Below, in pieces: positions 23,491 through 35,097 of a stretch of 64,000 nucleotides of DNA. This DNA comes from Bostrychus sinensis. Lineage: Eukaryota > Chordata > Actinopteri > Gobiiformes > Eleotridae. Location of the stretch: positions 15,530,501 through 15,594,500 of the forward strand of contig CM036255.1 in assembly GCA_020698575.1 (NCBI GenBank), given 5' to 3'. The position numbers and the translations under genes were made by a program. Under the pieces are notes generated by a model. That model made no database searches, was not told the DNA's origin, and was given only the letters and a program-made list of their open reading frames with translations. Each line of letters opens with the position of its first letter. Positions within the stretch are counted from its first letter, which is position 1.

Positions 23491-24047
23491 CTTTATATCA
23501 TTACCATTGTGACACAGGGACTGTTTTGTTTGTTACAACAACAACTCCAAATGTTACCAGTTGATTTTCATAAAAGGTAACTAATGAGTATTTTTTGGCA
23601 CAGTCACTGTCTGGATACAGGCTGGAATTATTATGTCTTGGTACTCTCTGAGATCTTCTTGTTAAAAAAGAGAATAGTTCTCTTTGAAGAATAATTGTTT
23701 AAGACTGAGTATTATGGAAAGAGATGAGATTTTTAGAGATCATTTTAAAGTTACATTGAACTTTTAAAAGCATTATCATGTTAATTCTTCCTTCCAGCCT
23801 TCAGTGTGAAATCGTACTGCAGCATAGCCGTCAGACTTTGAAATGTCAAAGCAAAAACACTTCTTAATGCATGTCATTTTATCTAATTACCCCCAGCGTA
23901 TTTTCTGAATAAAAAGTCCTTGTGTGATCTTTGAGCCAAAAACTGGCTTTATGGGGTCACTGTGGCCCAACCTCTCATGTCACATCTAATTAGGTAAACT
24001 AAAGAATGCAAAATCTTAAAGAGTTTAACAGACACATGTTTAAAATA
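23491..24047. other. Unassigned non-coding DNA
   Basis: No recognised gene or repeat boundary. Confidence 0.5.
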
Positions 24048-24486
24048 CATTGATCAAGCGTAACATTATGACCACTGACAAGCCAATGAAAGATAATTTC
24101 TTCATTGTGACACCTGTTAGTTGGTGGGACTTACTGTAGCAGGCAGGAAATAAACAATTAGTTCTCAAAGTTTTGTTAGAAGCAGAAAGCGTAAGATTTT
24201 GAGCGAGTTTGACACAGGCCATATCAAGAAGGCTGGGTGAAAGCATCTCCAAAACTGTAGCTCTGGGTTGTTCTTGGTCAGTAGTGGTCAGTGGCCATGA
24301 AAAGTGGTCTAAGGAAGGAACAGTGGTGAACCAGCGCCAGGTGATGTACATGGGGAGCAAAGGCTTGCTCCTGTGGTCCAACAAGCAACTGTACCTCACT
24401 ATGTTGAAGAAGTAAATGGTGGTTCTGATAGAAAGGTGTAGGACTGCATTTTAGGCAGGTGTTCATAATGTTATGCCTGATCGGTG
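24048..24486 (+). mobile_element. Internally deleted Tc1-like element (439 bp)
   Basis: Inverted ends ca-ttgatcaagcgtaacatt and, reversed, caccgatcaggcataacatt are flanked by TA at 24046-24047 and 24487-24488. The interior still reads as the first part of a Tc1 transposase: SISKTVAL, then KWSKEGTVVNQRQ (about 24240-24335), the helix-turn-helix DNA-binding region. It is followed directly by the phrase ggttctgatagaaaggtgt. The catalytic domain with its DDE residues is deleted, so it could only move in trans. I know this family, ended gatcaggcataacattatga, as common in fish. Confidence 0.88.
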
Positions 24487-24488
24487 TA

Positions 24489-25163
24489 CATGCTCGATAG
24501 AGTTTGTTATGGATACAACCTGAAAACATCTGCCCATAGTTGTGAATGTTGCTAGTGCCCAGGCATAGCAGTGGTAAACAATAAAGATAGAGACAGACAG
24601 TCTTATAGCTGAGCAGTGTGCGCCGCTAGAAAAAAATGGTTGTGCAGTTTGCTAGGGTCAGACAGTGACATCTCCCCTGATGCCTGACCCTCTGGTTCTC
24701 TTGAGGGCTGCACTAGCTGGGGGCAAAGTGTTGGCCCGGCTGGCAACGAGCCTGTCATCTGAGATAAGGACACCTCTCCACAGCTAAAGTACAGGGACAG
24801 AGGGAGGGGAGGCTGCAGAGACGGAAGGTCAAACCAAAGAAGAAGAAGCATGGACAAAGGGTTAGCAGGGTTAGAAGAGGGTAATGGAGAGAGAGAAAAG
24901 ACACAGGAAGAAGCCTGAATCCAACAGGCTCAAGTAATTGCTGTTTCAGGAATGTACATGTGCATATAGAGGTATCCCATGGGGGGCTTTTGTATGACAT
25001 AAAAGCAGGCAGGAAAACTGTGGTGTGCTAAAAATAACATTGTGGTAAACAGGGCTGCAGCAGTGGACAGTAAAAAGCAAGGATATGATCTGTAACAGCA
25101 CATCATACATCATACAGATGTGTTTATGAAAACAGACAAACATCTCTTACCTAACATATGTAT
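24489..25163. other. Unassigned non-coding DNA
   Basis: No recognised repeat. 24600-24800 is less AT-rich, with short open frames of no known family. Confidence 0.5.
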
Positions 25164-25280
25164 TAGGGATGCAACGATACTCAATGTAAAAGCAAACCGA
25201 GTGGTACACCCTCTACGGTTTATTATGAACAGTATACAATTTTATTTATTTATTTATTTTTATTTTTTTTCATTACATTA

Positions 25281-26775
25281 CCTCAGAGAAACACAAGAAA
25301 ATATCCAACGCTATCGGGATGTTTATTGCTAAAGCGTTGCAGCCTTTTTTGGTGGTTGATAATGAGGGGTTTTGCGATAATAATGAGTTAATGTACCCAG
25401 CCCTGGTTTTGATACTTCCATATTTCACGAACAATATAATCCCTAAACTTTATGAAACAGTGCACAAAGACATTGTAGACGACTTAGCTAAAACTCACAA
25501 TCTCGCACTGACCACGGCAACAAAGCGTTACCTCACTGTAACTGTGCATTATATGTTGGGCTCAGACTGGCAAATTAAAAGCACTGTAATGCAGACTTGT
25601 CTCCTGGATGAAAGCCATACAAGCGCACACCTACCAGGGGAACTGAGAAATGCAGTGACTGAGTGGAAGTTGGAGTGGCCAAATATTACCATTCCAGTTA
25701 CCACAGATAATGCAATAAATATAGTGAATGCAGTATGTGACACGGACTGGGACCACAAATAGGCCGTTTTGCTCATGTGGTAAACGTCACAGCTAAGAAG
25801 GCAGTGCCAGTCAGCACAGTGCCCCGCCTCCTAGGGAAGATCAGAAAAGTTGTAGATTTTTTCACAAATGCACTAACAGCCCAAATGTTAAGCTTGCATA
25901 AACAGAAATTGATCGATGATGTCTCAACTTGGTGGAATACATTTCATGACATTTATTCATTCACCTTCCCCTTATTATTGTTAGGAGTCGCAAGTATCCT
26001 ATCCCAGTAACTTTGGGGGGGTACACCCTGGACAGGGGCCAGCTTGTCGCAGGGCTCAACTATGACATGTTAGAAAGATATGTAGAACAACAAGCTGCCA
26101 TCTACTCTGCATTACTTGACAAAGATCTCAAGTCTATCACCTAAGAATGTAGCAATGTTGACTGATGATGAACAAAGACTAAACTCAATATAAAACCACT
26201 GAAACAGTGACCACTCAGATGAGCAGTGAAAAAACCCTACCGCATCACTAATCCTCCCTCTGAAGGAACTGATTCTCAAATCCATGGCCCCAGGAAATGA
26301 AGACAGTCCAGCAATAAGAGAAGTCAAAGCAGCCATTGCACAGGACCTGGAAAGAAGATGTACAGCGCTGGATCTTCAAAACTATCTCCAAAAAACCGCT
26401 GCCCTGGATCAGTTTAAATCTCTGCTTTCCCTTGATGAAGCCTCACAGGCCAGAATCTACAAGGATCTCACTGCAGAACTCCTGGAGCAGGTATTGTTTG
26501 GACCTTCATAATATACACTGTCATAGATGTTATCTCAAACATTTGAATTTTTCTGCCAGAGACAGGACCATCCACAGAGGAGGAACAACCTTTTCCCCTC
26601 TTTAGAAGAAAACAGCCATGGCAGCGCTATTTGGAGAGGTTTTAAAAACAGACCAGGTCAGGCCCTTTTGAGGAGGAGGTCAGTGCATACAGGTTTGCAC
26701 ACAGCATTCATGTTGATACTGATCCTTTCATGTGGCAGAAGGCAAATGAGTCTAAATGCGGGTCATTTTTGACTA
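25281..26775 (+). pseudogene. Broken hAT (ZBED1/Ac-like) transposase
   Basis: The best-preserved frame is 25319-25762: AKALQPFLVVDNEGF, then IPKLYETVHKDIVDDLAKTH, ALTTATKRYLTVT, and VTTDNAINIVNAV holding the second catalytic aspartate region. The expected TDGWTS-like stretch is shortened. A frame change near 25760 leads to AHVVNVTAKKAV, then LIDDVSTWWNTF. After the SINE insertion the frame resumes with ERYVEQQAAIYSALL, ILPLKELILKSMAP and DPFMWQKANES (about 26720-26755). The C-terminal dimerisation motif with SERVFS is missing, as is any BED finger upstream. Multiple stops and shifts make it dead. Confidence 0.82.
25996..26055 (-). repeat. SINE 3' fragment inside the hAT fossil
   Basis: The reverse complement reads ccctgcgacaagctggcccc, tgtccagggtgtacccc and agttactgggatagg, matching the 3' half of the SINE at 11178. 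It interrupts the transposase frame. Confidence 0.75.
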
Positions 26776-27057
26776 GGCTCATTTTTTGAAACTAGGGGTA
26801 GTGATACAAAAAAAAAATTTTTTTTAAAATGTATAAAAGCTAAATTAAAAAGTGTAATGACATGACATTGATAACATGTCTTTTGAAGAATACCTGGAGT
26901 ATGAAGTGATAGCCACTTTTTACTACTAAAATATTGTTATAAAAGTACCTCACTGGGTCAGTTTTGACTTATACACTAATACCCACTTATACATCTAAGG
27001 TTAACCATGTAACTGGTTAGAATATGTAAATCCAAACCACAACAAACAAAATCACCA

Positions 27058-27340
27058 TAAAAGGGGCTATATTACACAAAATGAACTTTTCTAAGTTTTC
27101 TACCATATTATAATGTTCCCCCATCAAAAACATACCTGACCAATCAACAAGCACGCTGCATCCAGTTTGCTCTCATTACTTTATCCAAAAAATGGTGTAC
27201 AGCTCAGTTTTCACTGATTACTCAGATATTTTTCATTTTGTAGTAAAATGGCATCATACAAAAAGTTTAAGTGAAGTGCTCTGCTTTATGGCACCATGTT
27301 AAAAACATTTTCCTTTAGTCAGATAATGTTTTTGAAAATT
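27058..27340 (+). repeat. MITE-like fragment with aaaggggctatattac end
   Basis: ataaaaggggctatattaca, cttttctaagttttctacca and ttcccccatcaaaaacatac are phrases of an abundant teleost MITE. The right end is not resolved. Confidence 0.5.
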
Positions 27341-27399
27341 GGAAAACGTGCAATGCTGTCCTAGAGCCAAAGCTTAATATAACAGCTTCAATCAATAAA

Positions 27400-27640
27400 C
27401 TAGAGTACAAACCTTCACGAAGGCACTCATCATTTCATCTCACAATAATACTGATATAGACCTGATTCAATCATAGGATTTCAGGGGTATATGCTCTATC
27501 CATTGAGCCCTTGTATCTTCAAGTGGTAAATTCCACTAAATGTATTCTCTTTTAGTGCTTCCTGGAATTATTATCTTTAGCCCTATCTCACAATGGCACA
27601 TATTCCTTTATAAAATTACTTGGCTAAGGTAATTATAGCC
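27400..27640 (-). repeat. Composite SINE-like repeat, copy e (minus)
   Basis: The reverse complement has gggctcaatggatagagc (A-box-like, about 27500-27517), atatacccctgaaatcc, tgattgaatcaggtc, and further right the wording ttgtgagatagggctaaag. This is the tRNA-like half plus part of the spacer. Confidence 0.65.
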
Positions 27641-27654
27641 TGTGCTTACCTTAA

Positions 27655-28105
27655 AGGATCAGGCCACCGTTTTTCCATACTAAACTATGTTCTTCCCTGA
27701 TCTTGCATGGTAAAAAAAAATGGGAATTTTTTAGGAGTGAAGATATCACCGCGCCGACTGCGAAGTGCTCCTAAAGTGTTATTCTGCCTTACATTATAGT
27801 ACCCATTTTTATCTGCTTAAAAAATTGCCACTTTTCATTTTTGTGTAACTGTACTTGGGTTCTGTAACTACTCACGTAACCGTATTTAAATAGGGAAAAC
27901 ATGGAAGAGCTTGGTTGCTTCTAACTTGAGCCATGTTTGGTTCCATAGGGATATGCTTGGCAAAGCTAAAGGCTAACAAATTAGCATCTCTCCCCAGGCC
28001 TGCAAAGGGCACACAGGGCAGGCACAAAGACCAGAGCGGTACGCATCAACTCGTCTAAGATTAGGAAGAACATCGTTTAGTATGGAAAAATGGTGGCCTG
28101 TTCCT
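27655..28105. mobile_element. TTAA-flanked MITE with ~31-bp inverted ends
   Basis: TTAA at 27651-27654 and 28106-28109. The left end begins aggatcaggccaccgttttt, and the right end reversed begins aggaacaggccaccattttt. The inverted match continues through ccatactaaac. The interior (451 bases in all) has ctaaaggctaacaaattagc and no transposase. TTAA duplication with such ends fits a piggyBac- or Kolobok-type passenger. Confidence 0.85.
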
Positions 28106-28109
28106 TTAA

Positions 28110-28442
28110 GTGCTTTGGCAATGTGTCCGCTATGCAGTACAATATGTAAACCACATGTAATTTATATAATCCATTCTTGCATTTATCTGATTGGCTTAAG
28201 GTTATGGCACAGGCTCTGACTGTCAACCAATGAGAAGTTGTTTAGGACAAAGCACTTTTATTCACGAAATGCTATTCTGGTTCCTCTCATTTAGGGGAAT
28301 TTTCTTCCCAGCTCTGGCTGCTGCCTAAGGCCTTGCTTGAAGCCAGCTGTAACTATGGTGAGATTATTTCCGCTCTAGTGAAAGAGACAGAGGGAACTGC
28401 AGCAACAGCTTGATCATAGATTCACCTTGTGATTCATAAATG
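28110..28442. other. Unassigned non-coding DNA
   Basis: No recognised gene or repeat. Confidence 0.5.
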
Positions 28443-28645
28443 ACAAGAAATCATAGCTTCGGATCATATTTTGCTTGGTTCATAATGTTCATAATATGAA
28501 ACAAACTTGTAGATCTCTGCATTACAAAGTTAAACAAGTAATTTGTTACCTCAACAGTCCTTGGCTGTTGTTAAATTAAGAAATATGTTGTTCAGGTGCT
28601 GGGTTTCACATCAGGTCAGGAATTGTCAAAGAGAGCCTGATGTTC
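28443..28645. repeat. Local direct duplication, copy A
   Basis: Shares with 29199-29405, in the same order: a catattttgcttggttcat phrase, tagatc-tct-gcattacaaag, ttaaacaagtaat, ttcaggtgctgggtttca and tcaaagagagcctga. The spacing is about 755 bases. A SINE and a composite repeat module lie between the copies. Confidence 0.75.
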
Positions 28646-28754
28646 AGAACGACCGCTTGCATCATGATATCTCCGTCTCATAACAGTACAGAATAGTTTT
28701 AATAATTAACATAATAATGGACAACATTTAGCACACACTGGTGGTGGTATGCTA

Positions 28755-29022
28755 CAGCTGTAACCCTAGCTGCCCTGGGGCAGACTGACATAGATGTGAC
28801 AGCCATACCATGTCTACGGCCTCACTGACACCCAGTGAAGACACCACCATAATCACACTATCAGATTCATACATCAGTGCCACAGACAAGCAAGGTGGTT
28901 GAGGGGTTGAGGAGTATTGCCCAAGGACACAACAATAGAATGCTCTGGGGGAAGTGGGAATCGAACTGTCAACCTCCTGCTTAGTGGACAAACTGGTGTA
29001 CCTTTTAAGCTACTGCTGTCTC
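28755..29022 (-). mobile_element. tRNA-derived SINE, second type (minus strand)
   Basis: Read on the minus strand: gcagtagcttaaaaggtaca (A-box region), accagtttgtccactaagca, aggttgacagttcgattccc (B box at 28956-28966), then tgttgtgtccttgggcaata and cactgggtgtcagtgagg. This is a familiar teleost SINE with a good B box. A relative of its 3' part is at 54262-54520. Confidence 0.85.
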
Positions 29023-29039
29023 TCCTAAAAAATAAAAAA

Positions 29040-29196
29040 AATAAAATTTGAACAGTTTTTCAGATCCACACTAAAGACAAATCATGTCTTCCTTGGCCCA
29101 CTGACTTTTCCTGAAAATGTCATCAAAATATGACCATTATATGCCAACAATGCTGGCAAAACATAACCTCTTTGGCTGAGGTGGTGATCTTAAATC
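29040..29196 (-). repeat. Composite SINE-like repeat, outer module, copy f
   Basis: ttcagatccacactaaagac, cttccttggcccactgactt, ttcctgaaaatgtcatcaaa and ataacctctttggctgaggt appear in the order of the family outer module. Confidence 0.7.
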
Positions 29197-29198
29197 TC

Positions 29199-29405
29199 AA
29201 GAACAGACCCTGCTGATTATATTTTACTTGGCCTATTATTTCCCAATAATGAAAATAACTTATAGATCACTAGATTACAAAGTTAAAATAAGTAATCTGT
29301 CTCCCTGAAAGTCCTCATCTGGAGATATTTTAGTATCAACACATGCTCTTTCAGGTGCTGGCTTTCATGTCAGCCTTGTCAAAGAGAGCCTGACATTGAG
29401 AGTGG
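29199..29405. repeat. Local direct duplication, copy B
   Basis: Partner of 28443-28645. Shared phrases include attttacttggcc, attacaaagttaaaataagt, tttcaggtgctggctttca and gtcaaagagagcctgac. The copies have diverged, so the duplication is old or both are parts of an unrecognised repeat. Confidence 0.75.
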
Positions 29406-30029
29406 CCAGCTATAGGAGGGATGCAGAAATAAAAACTTTGCCCCGGATCACTGAAGCATCTGACACAGCAGCTCTCTGGCTCCTTGGTCTCCAAGGCACC
29501 AGCTGCCGTTCTGTCATTCACTTTGTGCACAAGACTACACACACCGACGAGGTGCATTCAAAAAGCACGCCTACATACTGCCACCCACACACAAAACAAC
29601 TAGTGTAATAATTCACTTAGACAAGACAGAAGCAGTGGCAAATGGAGGATATTAGCTATTTCAGAACTACACTGACTGGATGCAGCAGTAAAAAGTATTA
29701 AAAGAGAGACGGCTTTTGAGAAAAGGGGCTTAACATGACAGAAACAACGAACATGATTAAAGTCAGCACTTCCTCTAGACTTCCACACTGGGGCTTCTTC
29801 GCCCTGTGCCTCCCAGCCCCCCTTGTTGGCATGTTCCACCTCCCTCTCACCAGATAAAAGCTCCTTCCTCCGCCTTTAATCTTTTCTCTTACTTCTTCAC
29901 ATCTTCTTTTACTTTAAGACAGCCTATTTTTTTTCTGCACTATTGTTCTTAGGGCCTGTATTTTACTTATTCAGAAGATTCATTCATCTTCTGCCACTCT
30001 TGTCAGCCTTCCAATTCTACATCAAAAAA
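29406..30029. other. Unassigned non-coding DNA
   Basis: No recognised gene or repeat. Confidence 0.5.
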
Positions 30030-30545
30030 ATTCTAAAACTGCAGACCTCTGCCAACACACTGTCCCTATGTCACAATAGAAAAGATCAGGGGTAAATGCT
30101 AAAAGTCTTTATCTCAATAGCAGACAAGAATCCCTAAAAAAATACTTTGATCTAGATGGTGTTTCGGATCCACACCAGAAACTAATACTAATGCTCCTTA
30201 CTGACCTCTTGTTGATGGAGTACCCCTGTCCCTGCCTCGCAATGGTCTAAAATCCAGACAGTACCGCAGACCCACATTAATAATGAATCATTTCTTCCTT
30301 GACCCATTACAGACCTTTTACTGAAAATTACTGAAAATTTCACTAAAAGTCTGATGATGATACCAGTGTCAATGATACCAAATCCTTAAGACCAACACCA
30401 AAATAAATATTTTTTCTTGACCTATTACTGACCGTCATTGAAAAATTCATCATAATCCAACAATTACTTACCACCAAAGCTTGCAAAAACAACCTTCTTG
30501 GCTGAGGTGATTATCTTATAATTCTAGCATTGCCTGCAAGAACAG
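30030..30545 (-). repeat. Composite SINE-like repeat, one or two nested copies, copy g
   Basis: Contains gtccctatgtcacaatag, gatcaggggtaaatgc (tRNA-like), tttcggatccacaccagaaa, then again ccctgcctcgcaatggtc, tttcttccttgacccattac, ttttcttgacctattactga and aaccttcttggctgaggtga. The outer-module phrases occur more than once, so this is probably one copy inserted in or joined to another. Confidence 0.65.
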
Positions 30546-31511
30546 CCTTTGTGGTACGCCAATGATTACTGTCCGTTCCAGAGAAATGGAATGATTTATG
30601 TATGCTGACTTCTGGAGTTTCCGTTCAAAGAAAAGTTATACCAATGAACACATTTGTTACATTAATTACACCTTTTTACTCTAATTGAAATGTCCTAACT
30701 CCCAGATAAAACCCTTTACTTCCTTCATGGTCAGTGCTACATGTCTTCGACCTTCTTAAATGTGGTGTTCTTCTTGAGTGAATGGCTGATGCAGCATTCA
30801 TTTTTCCTGGTCAGGAGCAAGAAATGAGGATATTAAAATATTATTCACTTCTCCTTGGTTTTCATAATGCCTATCACTCTGTGTAGTGTTGCTACATGTA
30901 CACAAATTCTTTACAAAATACACGCAATTTTCTACTTTACATTTTGACCAAGACATTTTTCTAGAGGCTCAAATCATGGTTGAACATAGTCATCCTCAGC
31001 AGCTTCCTTCTAAGGTTATTACCAGGATTATTATATGAAACCATTTTCTTTAGGCTGGGGAATTGATAATTGCAGCCTGGCTTTTAAAGTCAGCCATGTA
31101 TAGGGGCTGAGAGGGGATTATTGAAGCTGAGAAGTCTACAGTTATTGATGAATTATAAAGGTCTTTCCACCGCCTTACCATGAATTTCTAAAAATATATT
31201 TCTTTAAAGCAGTTTCTAAATGTAATTGTCAAAGTGAAATGGAATAAATCCAGTGTTACTGCAAATTTAACCATACATTTGTAAGAACTATTGTCTTAGA
31301 TGTTCCTTATCTGACAAAGCCAGATTGCCTTTCTCCCACATGTATTAGTTTAACAAAGTGTCCCATGTTGAAGTTTGCCAGCATATATACAAGTTAATAA
31401 TAAATTTTAGGTTACATTTTAAGGTCTCATTTGTGCTCATTTGATTCTTCTTTCCTTTCAGTTGGCATAGGTTTCATGTCAGATGTCCATCCTGACACAA
31501 CTCTCTCCATT
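30546..31511. other. Unassigned non-coding DNA
   Basis: No recognised gene or repeat. The Tc1 target TA is at 31512-31513. Confidence 0.5.
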
Positions 31512-31513
31512 TA

Positions 31514-33072
31514 CAGTGGGGCAAAAAAGTATTTAGTCAGCCACCAATTGTGCAAGTTCTCCCACTTAAAAAGATGAGAGAGGCCTGTAATATTCATCAT
31601 AAGTATACCTCAACTATGAGAGACAAAATGAGAAAAAAAATCCAGAAAATCACATTGCCTGATTTTTAAAGAATTTATTTGCAAATTATGGTGGAAATAT
31701 GGTGGAAAAGTATTTGGTCACCTACAAACAAGCAAGATTTCTGTCTCTCACAGAGCTGTAACTTCTTCTGTAAGAGGCTCCTCTGTCCTCCACTCGTTAC
31801 CTGTATTAATGGCACCTGTTTGAACTCGTTATCTATATAAAAGACACCTGTCCACAACCTCAAACAGTCCCACTCCAAACTCCACTATGGCCAAGACCAA
31901 AGAGCTGTCAAAGGACACCTATTGAATCTGCAATAGGTAAGCAGCTTGGTGTGAAGAAATCATCTGTGGGAGCAATTATTAGGAAATGGAAGACATACAA
32001 GACCACTGATAATCTCCCTCGATCTGGGGCTCCCCGCAAGATCTCACCCTGTGGGGTCAAAATGATCACAAGAACGGGAGGGCAAAAATCCCAGAACCAC
32101 ACGGGGGGACCTAGTGAATGACCTGCAGAGAGCTGGGACCAAAGTAACAAAGGCTACCATCAGTAACACACTACGCCGCCAGGGACTCAAATCCTGCAGT
32201 GCCAGACGTGTCCCCCTGCTAAAGCCAGTACATGTGCAGGCCCGTCTGAAGTTTGCTAGAGAGCATTTGGATGATCCAGAGGAGGATTGGGAGAATGTCA
32301 TATGGTCAGATGAAACCAAAATAGAACTTTTTGGTAAAAATTCTACTCGTCATGTTTGGAGGAGAAAGAATGCTGAGTTGCATCCGAAGAACACCATACC
32401 TACTGTAAAGCATTGGGGCTGTTTTTCAGCAAAGGGACCAGGACGACTGATCCGTGTAAAGGAAAGAATGAATGGGGCCATGTATCGTCAGATTTTGAGT
32501 GAAAACCTCCTTTCATCAGCAAGGGTATTGAAGATGAAACGTGGCTGGGTCTTTCAGCATGACAATGATCCCAAATGCACTGCCCGGGTAACAAAGGAGT
32601 GGCTTCGTAAGAAGCATTTCAAGGTCCTGGAGTGGCCTAGCCAGTCTCCAGATCTAACCCCATAGAAAATCTTTGGAGGGAGTTGAAAGTCCGTGTTGCC
32701 CAGCGACAGCCCCAAAACATCACTGCTCGAGAGGAGATCTGCATGGAGGAATGGGCCAAAATACCAGCAACAGTTTGTGAAAACCTTGTGAAGACTTACA
32801 GAAAATGTTTGACCTCTGTCATTGCCAACAAAGGGTATATAACAAAGTATTGAGATGAACTTTTGTTATTGACCAAATACTTATTTTCCACCATAATTTG
32901 CAAATAAATTCTTTAAAAAGCAGACAATGTGATTTTCTGGATTTTCTTTTTTTCTCATTTTGTCTCTCATAGTTGAGGTATACCTATGATGAAAATTACA
33001 GGCCTCTCTCATCTTTTTAAGTGGGAGAACTTGCACAATTGGTGGCTGACTAAATACTTTTTTGCCACACTG
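31514..33072 (+). mobile_element. Tc1-like transposon with ~190-bp inverted terminal repeats
   Basis: The element is flanked by TA (31512-31513 and 33073-33074). The ends start cagtggggcaaaaaagtatt on the left and, reversed, cagtgtggcaaaaaagtatt on the right. Strong inverted identity continues for about 190 bases, to tgcaaattatggtgg. At 1559 bases its length is normal for a Tc1 element. The close match of the two ends suggests a fairly young insertion, but the transposase is broken. Confidence 0.95.
31887..32853 (+). pseudogene. Tc1 transposase (DDE), broken by a deletion and a frameshift
   Basis: It starts MAKTKELSKDT (31887), then meets a stop where part of the first helix-turn-helix appears deleted. 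The main open frame 32114-32665 carries the second DNA-binding part (NTLRRQGLKSCSARR) and catalytic aspartates in WSDETKIELFG and QHDNDPKCTA. A short in-frame loss removes the residues between KH and WGCF. A one-base deletion near 32655 shifts the frame just before the glutamate motif. The next frame reads ENLWRELKVRVAQRQ, with the catalytic E, and ends at TGA 32851-32853. All three catalytic residues are still encoded, but not in one frame. Confidence 0.93.
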
Positions 33073-33074
33073 TA

Positions 33075-34485
33075 TCTGCGCTGGGACTGCCACGCACTTG
33101 ACTGTTACTATATGTTATTATTGTATTGAGAGTTCCTCAAATTTAACAAAAGCAAGAATATTTTTTCTTTTAACATTTCCTACAAATCTTTTTTTATTCT
33201 TTTTTTTTTTGTAACTCTTACTTTACATAATTATCCATATATCATTAGTGCCCCTAGCAAGGCCATCACCTTCCATCACACTTAACCATTGTTATACAAA
33301 ATCAAACTCTTACAGTACCGCCTTAAGAAAAGTTGGCTGGTGATAACTCATTAACAGGAAATTCTGACGGCAAACATCAGGCATAGATATACTTACAGTA
33401 ACTGGTATGGTGTTAAGGTAGGCATAACAATAATTATCTGAGAAAGGTTAGGAGGAACCAGAATACATACAGTTGCATGTGTGCATCTGCATGTTTTGTG
33501 TGTAAGAGGTTGATTAGAATGTGTGGGATGCAGAACTGCAGGCAGGCGTTGTAACTAACAAGCATAGGCACTGCTAATCAAGGCTTTGTTCACTCCAAAC
33601 AGCAGCATAAGGTCACCAATGATTGATTCAAATGAGAGGAAGCATCAACCAATTCCACGTCTTAAAGAAGCTCTGGTCCCTCTGTTATAATGACTCTTAA
33701 GTGCAAAAATAGATGTGTTATTATGTATTGTAGCAGTGAACATTGATAAAACCGTGTTTGATGGTGATTTTTAAAAAAAGAAAAAAATGTGTTTGGGAAG
33801 TATTAAATGTTTGCTATTACTTCAGTGGAAAAAATGAAGAAAAAAAAACTTAAAAGATGTCTCCAGTTGTGTTTGTGTTTTTTTTGTATATTCAATCAAG
33901 TTCAGAGCTCAAAAACTTCTTACAAGAATTAAAAATTTAAGTGATTAATGTTGATCTTATAAGTTTGTTCAGTTTTATTTCAAGTGAATAGTGGCGACTT
34001 GGAAAACAAACTTGTACCTTGTAACACCAAACTAAGTGGAATTATTTCAGTGGTTCATATCAGAGCAACATTATTATGTAACATTCTAATTTTGATATTC
34101 TTGGTCATGGTGAGCCTTGATAAATAATATTGCGGGCAGTAAATGAATGAATTTGCATTTTCTCTGCCTTCCATTTTGCGCACTCTGGGAAGAACGCCTC
34201 AGTTTACATATTCATTAGGTCATTGGAGCAAAATCTGCATTGTGTTCGCTCTGCTCCTGTAAGACACGCAAATCTCAACTGCGTCTGGGTTTGCTCCAAT
34301 TTTAACGCATATTATTCAGTTACCGGGCACGCAAACCTTTGATAAATCTGGCCCTAAGTGTATTGAATCTATATGATATGAGTTTCATTTGAAGTGAACT
34401 ACTGAAAAAAATAAACTTTTACACAATATTCTCTTTAAATGATGTCTACCTGTGTCGTATGAAAGCAACCCAGAACCCCTAAGGG

Positions 34486-34528
<43 letters not shown>

Positions 34529-35097
34529 AGCTTTATTTGTATAATTACAATTTACTGAGATACAGAGAATGAACTTTGCATTAACTCAACTTTGATACTT
34601 TGCTATGAAGAGTTAGGGAGCCAGAACGCTCCCTTGAGGGACTCCTATACAACAGTCCCCTTTCTCAGTGCTCAATTTTCTGAACTCTTGTTCTCTCAGT
34701 ATGTCTGGTAATTGCAGCAGCTACAACCTTTCTAATGCACAAGATTGGTGTCTAAATGAAGCCTTGACCTTCAGCCTGCTCCTTATCACATTCTGTTTTT
34801 GCTCTGAGCAGTTTGATTTCCTCAAGGTTCTTTTTTTTTTCGCCTTTACTTTCCATCCACCATTACATTTAATTAGTGCTTAAGTCAGTTTGGTTCTTTC
34901 TACCCACCCGATTCTGATCAGTTCTCATTAGATGTCCATCTCCAACATTTGTGACTAAGTAACTTTTTTTTTTTTTTTTTTTTTTGGTGCCTAAGGAATA
35001 CATATACACATATACAAAACTTGATCTCATACAAATACTGCTATTTGATATATACATATAAATGTTGCCTATTAAAACATAAGATGAAAAATGTGAA
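33075..35097. other. Unassigned DNA with homopolymer runs
   Basis: Poly-A at about 34491-34525 and poly-T at 34964-34985, possibly tails of diverged retroelements (aagctttatttgtataatta follows the A run). No gene recognised. Confidence 0.5.

Larger units (their letters stand above)
25164..26775 (+). mobile_element. Fossil Ac/ZBED-type hAT transposon
   Basis: The left end tagggatgcaacgatac (25164-25180) is a typical hAT terminus of this fish family. A decayed transposase follows. No matching right terminus (atcgttgcatcc) is present near 26780, so the right end is lost. A SINE piece lies inside at about 25996-26055, which is later than the hAT. Confidence 0.75.
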
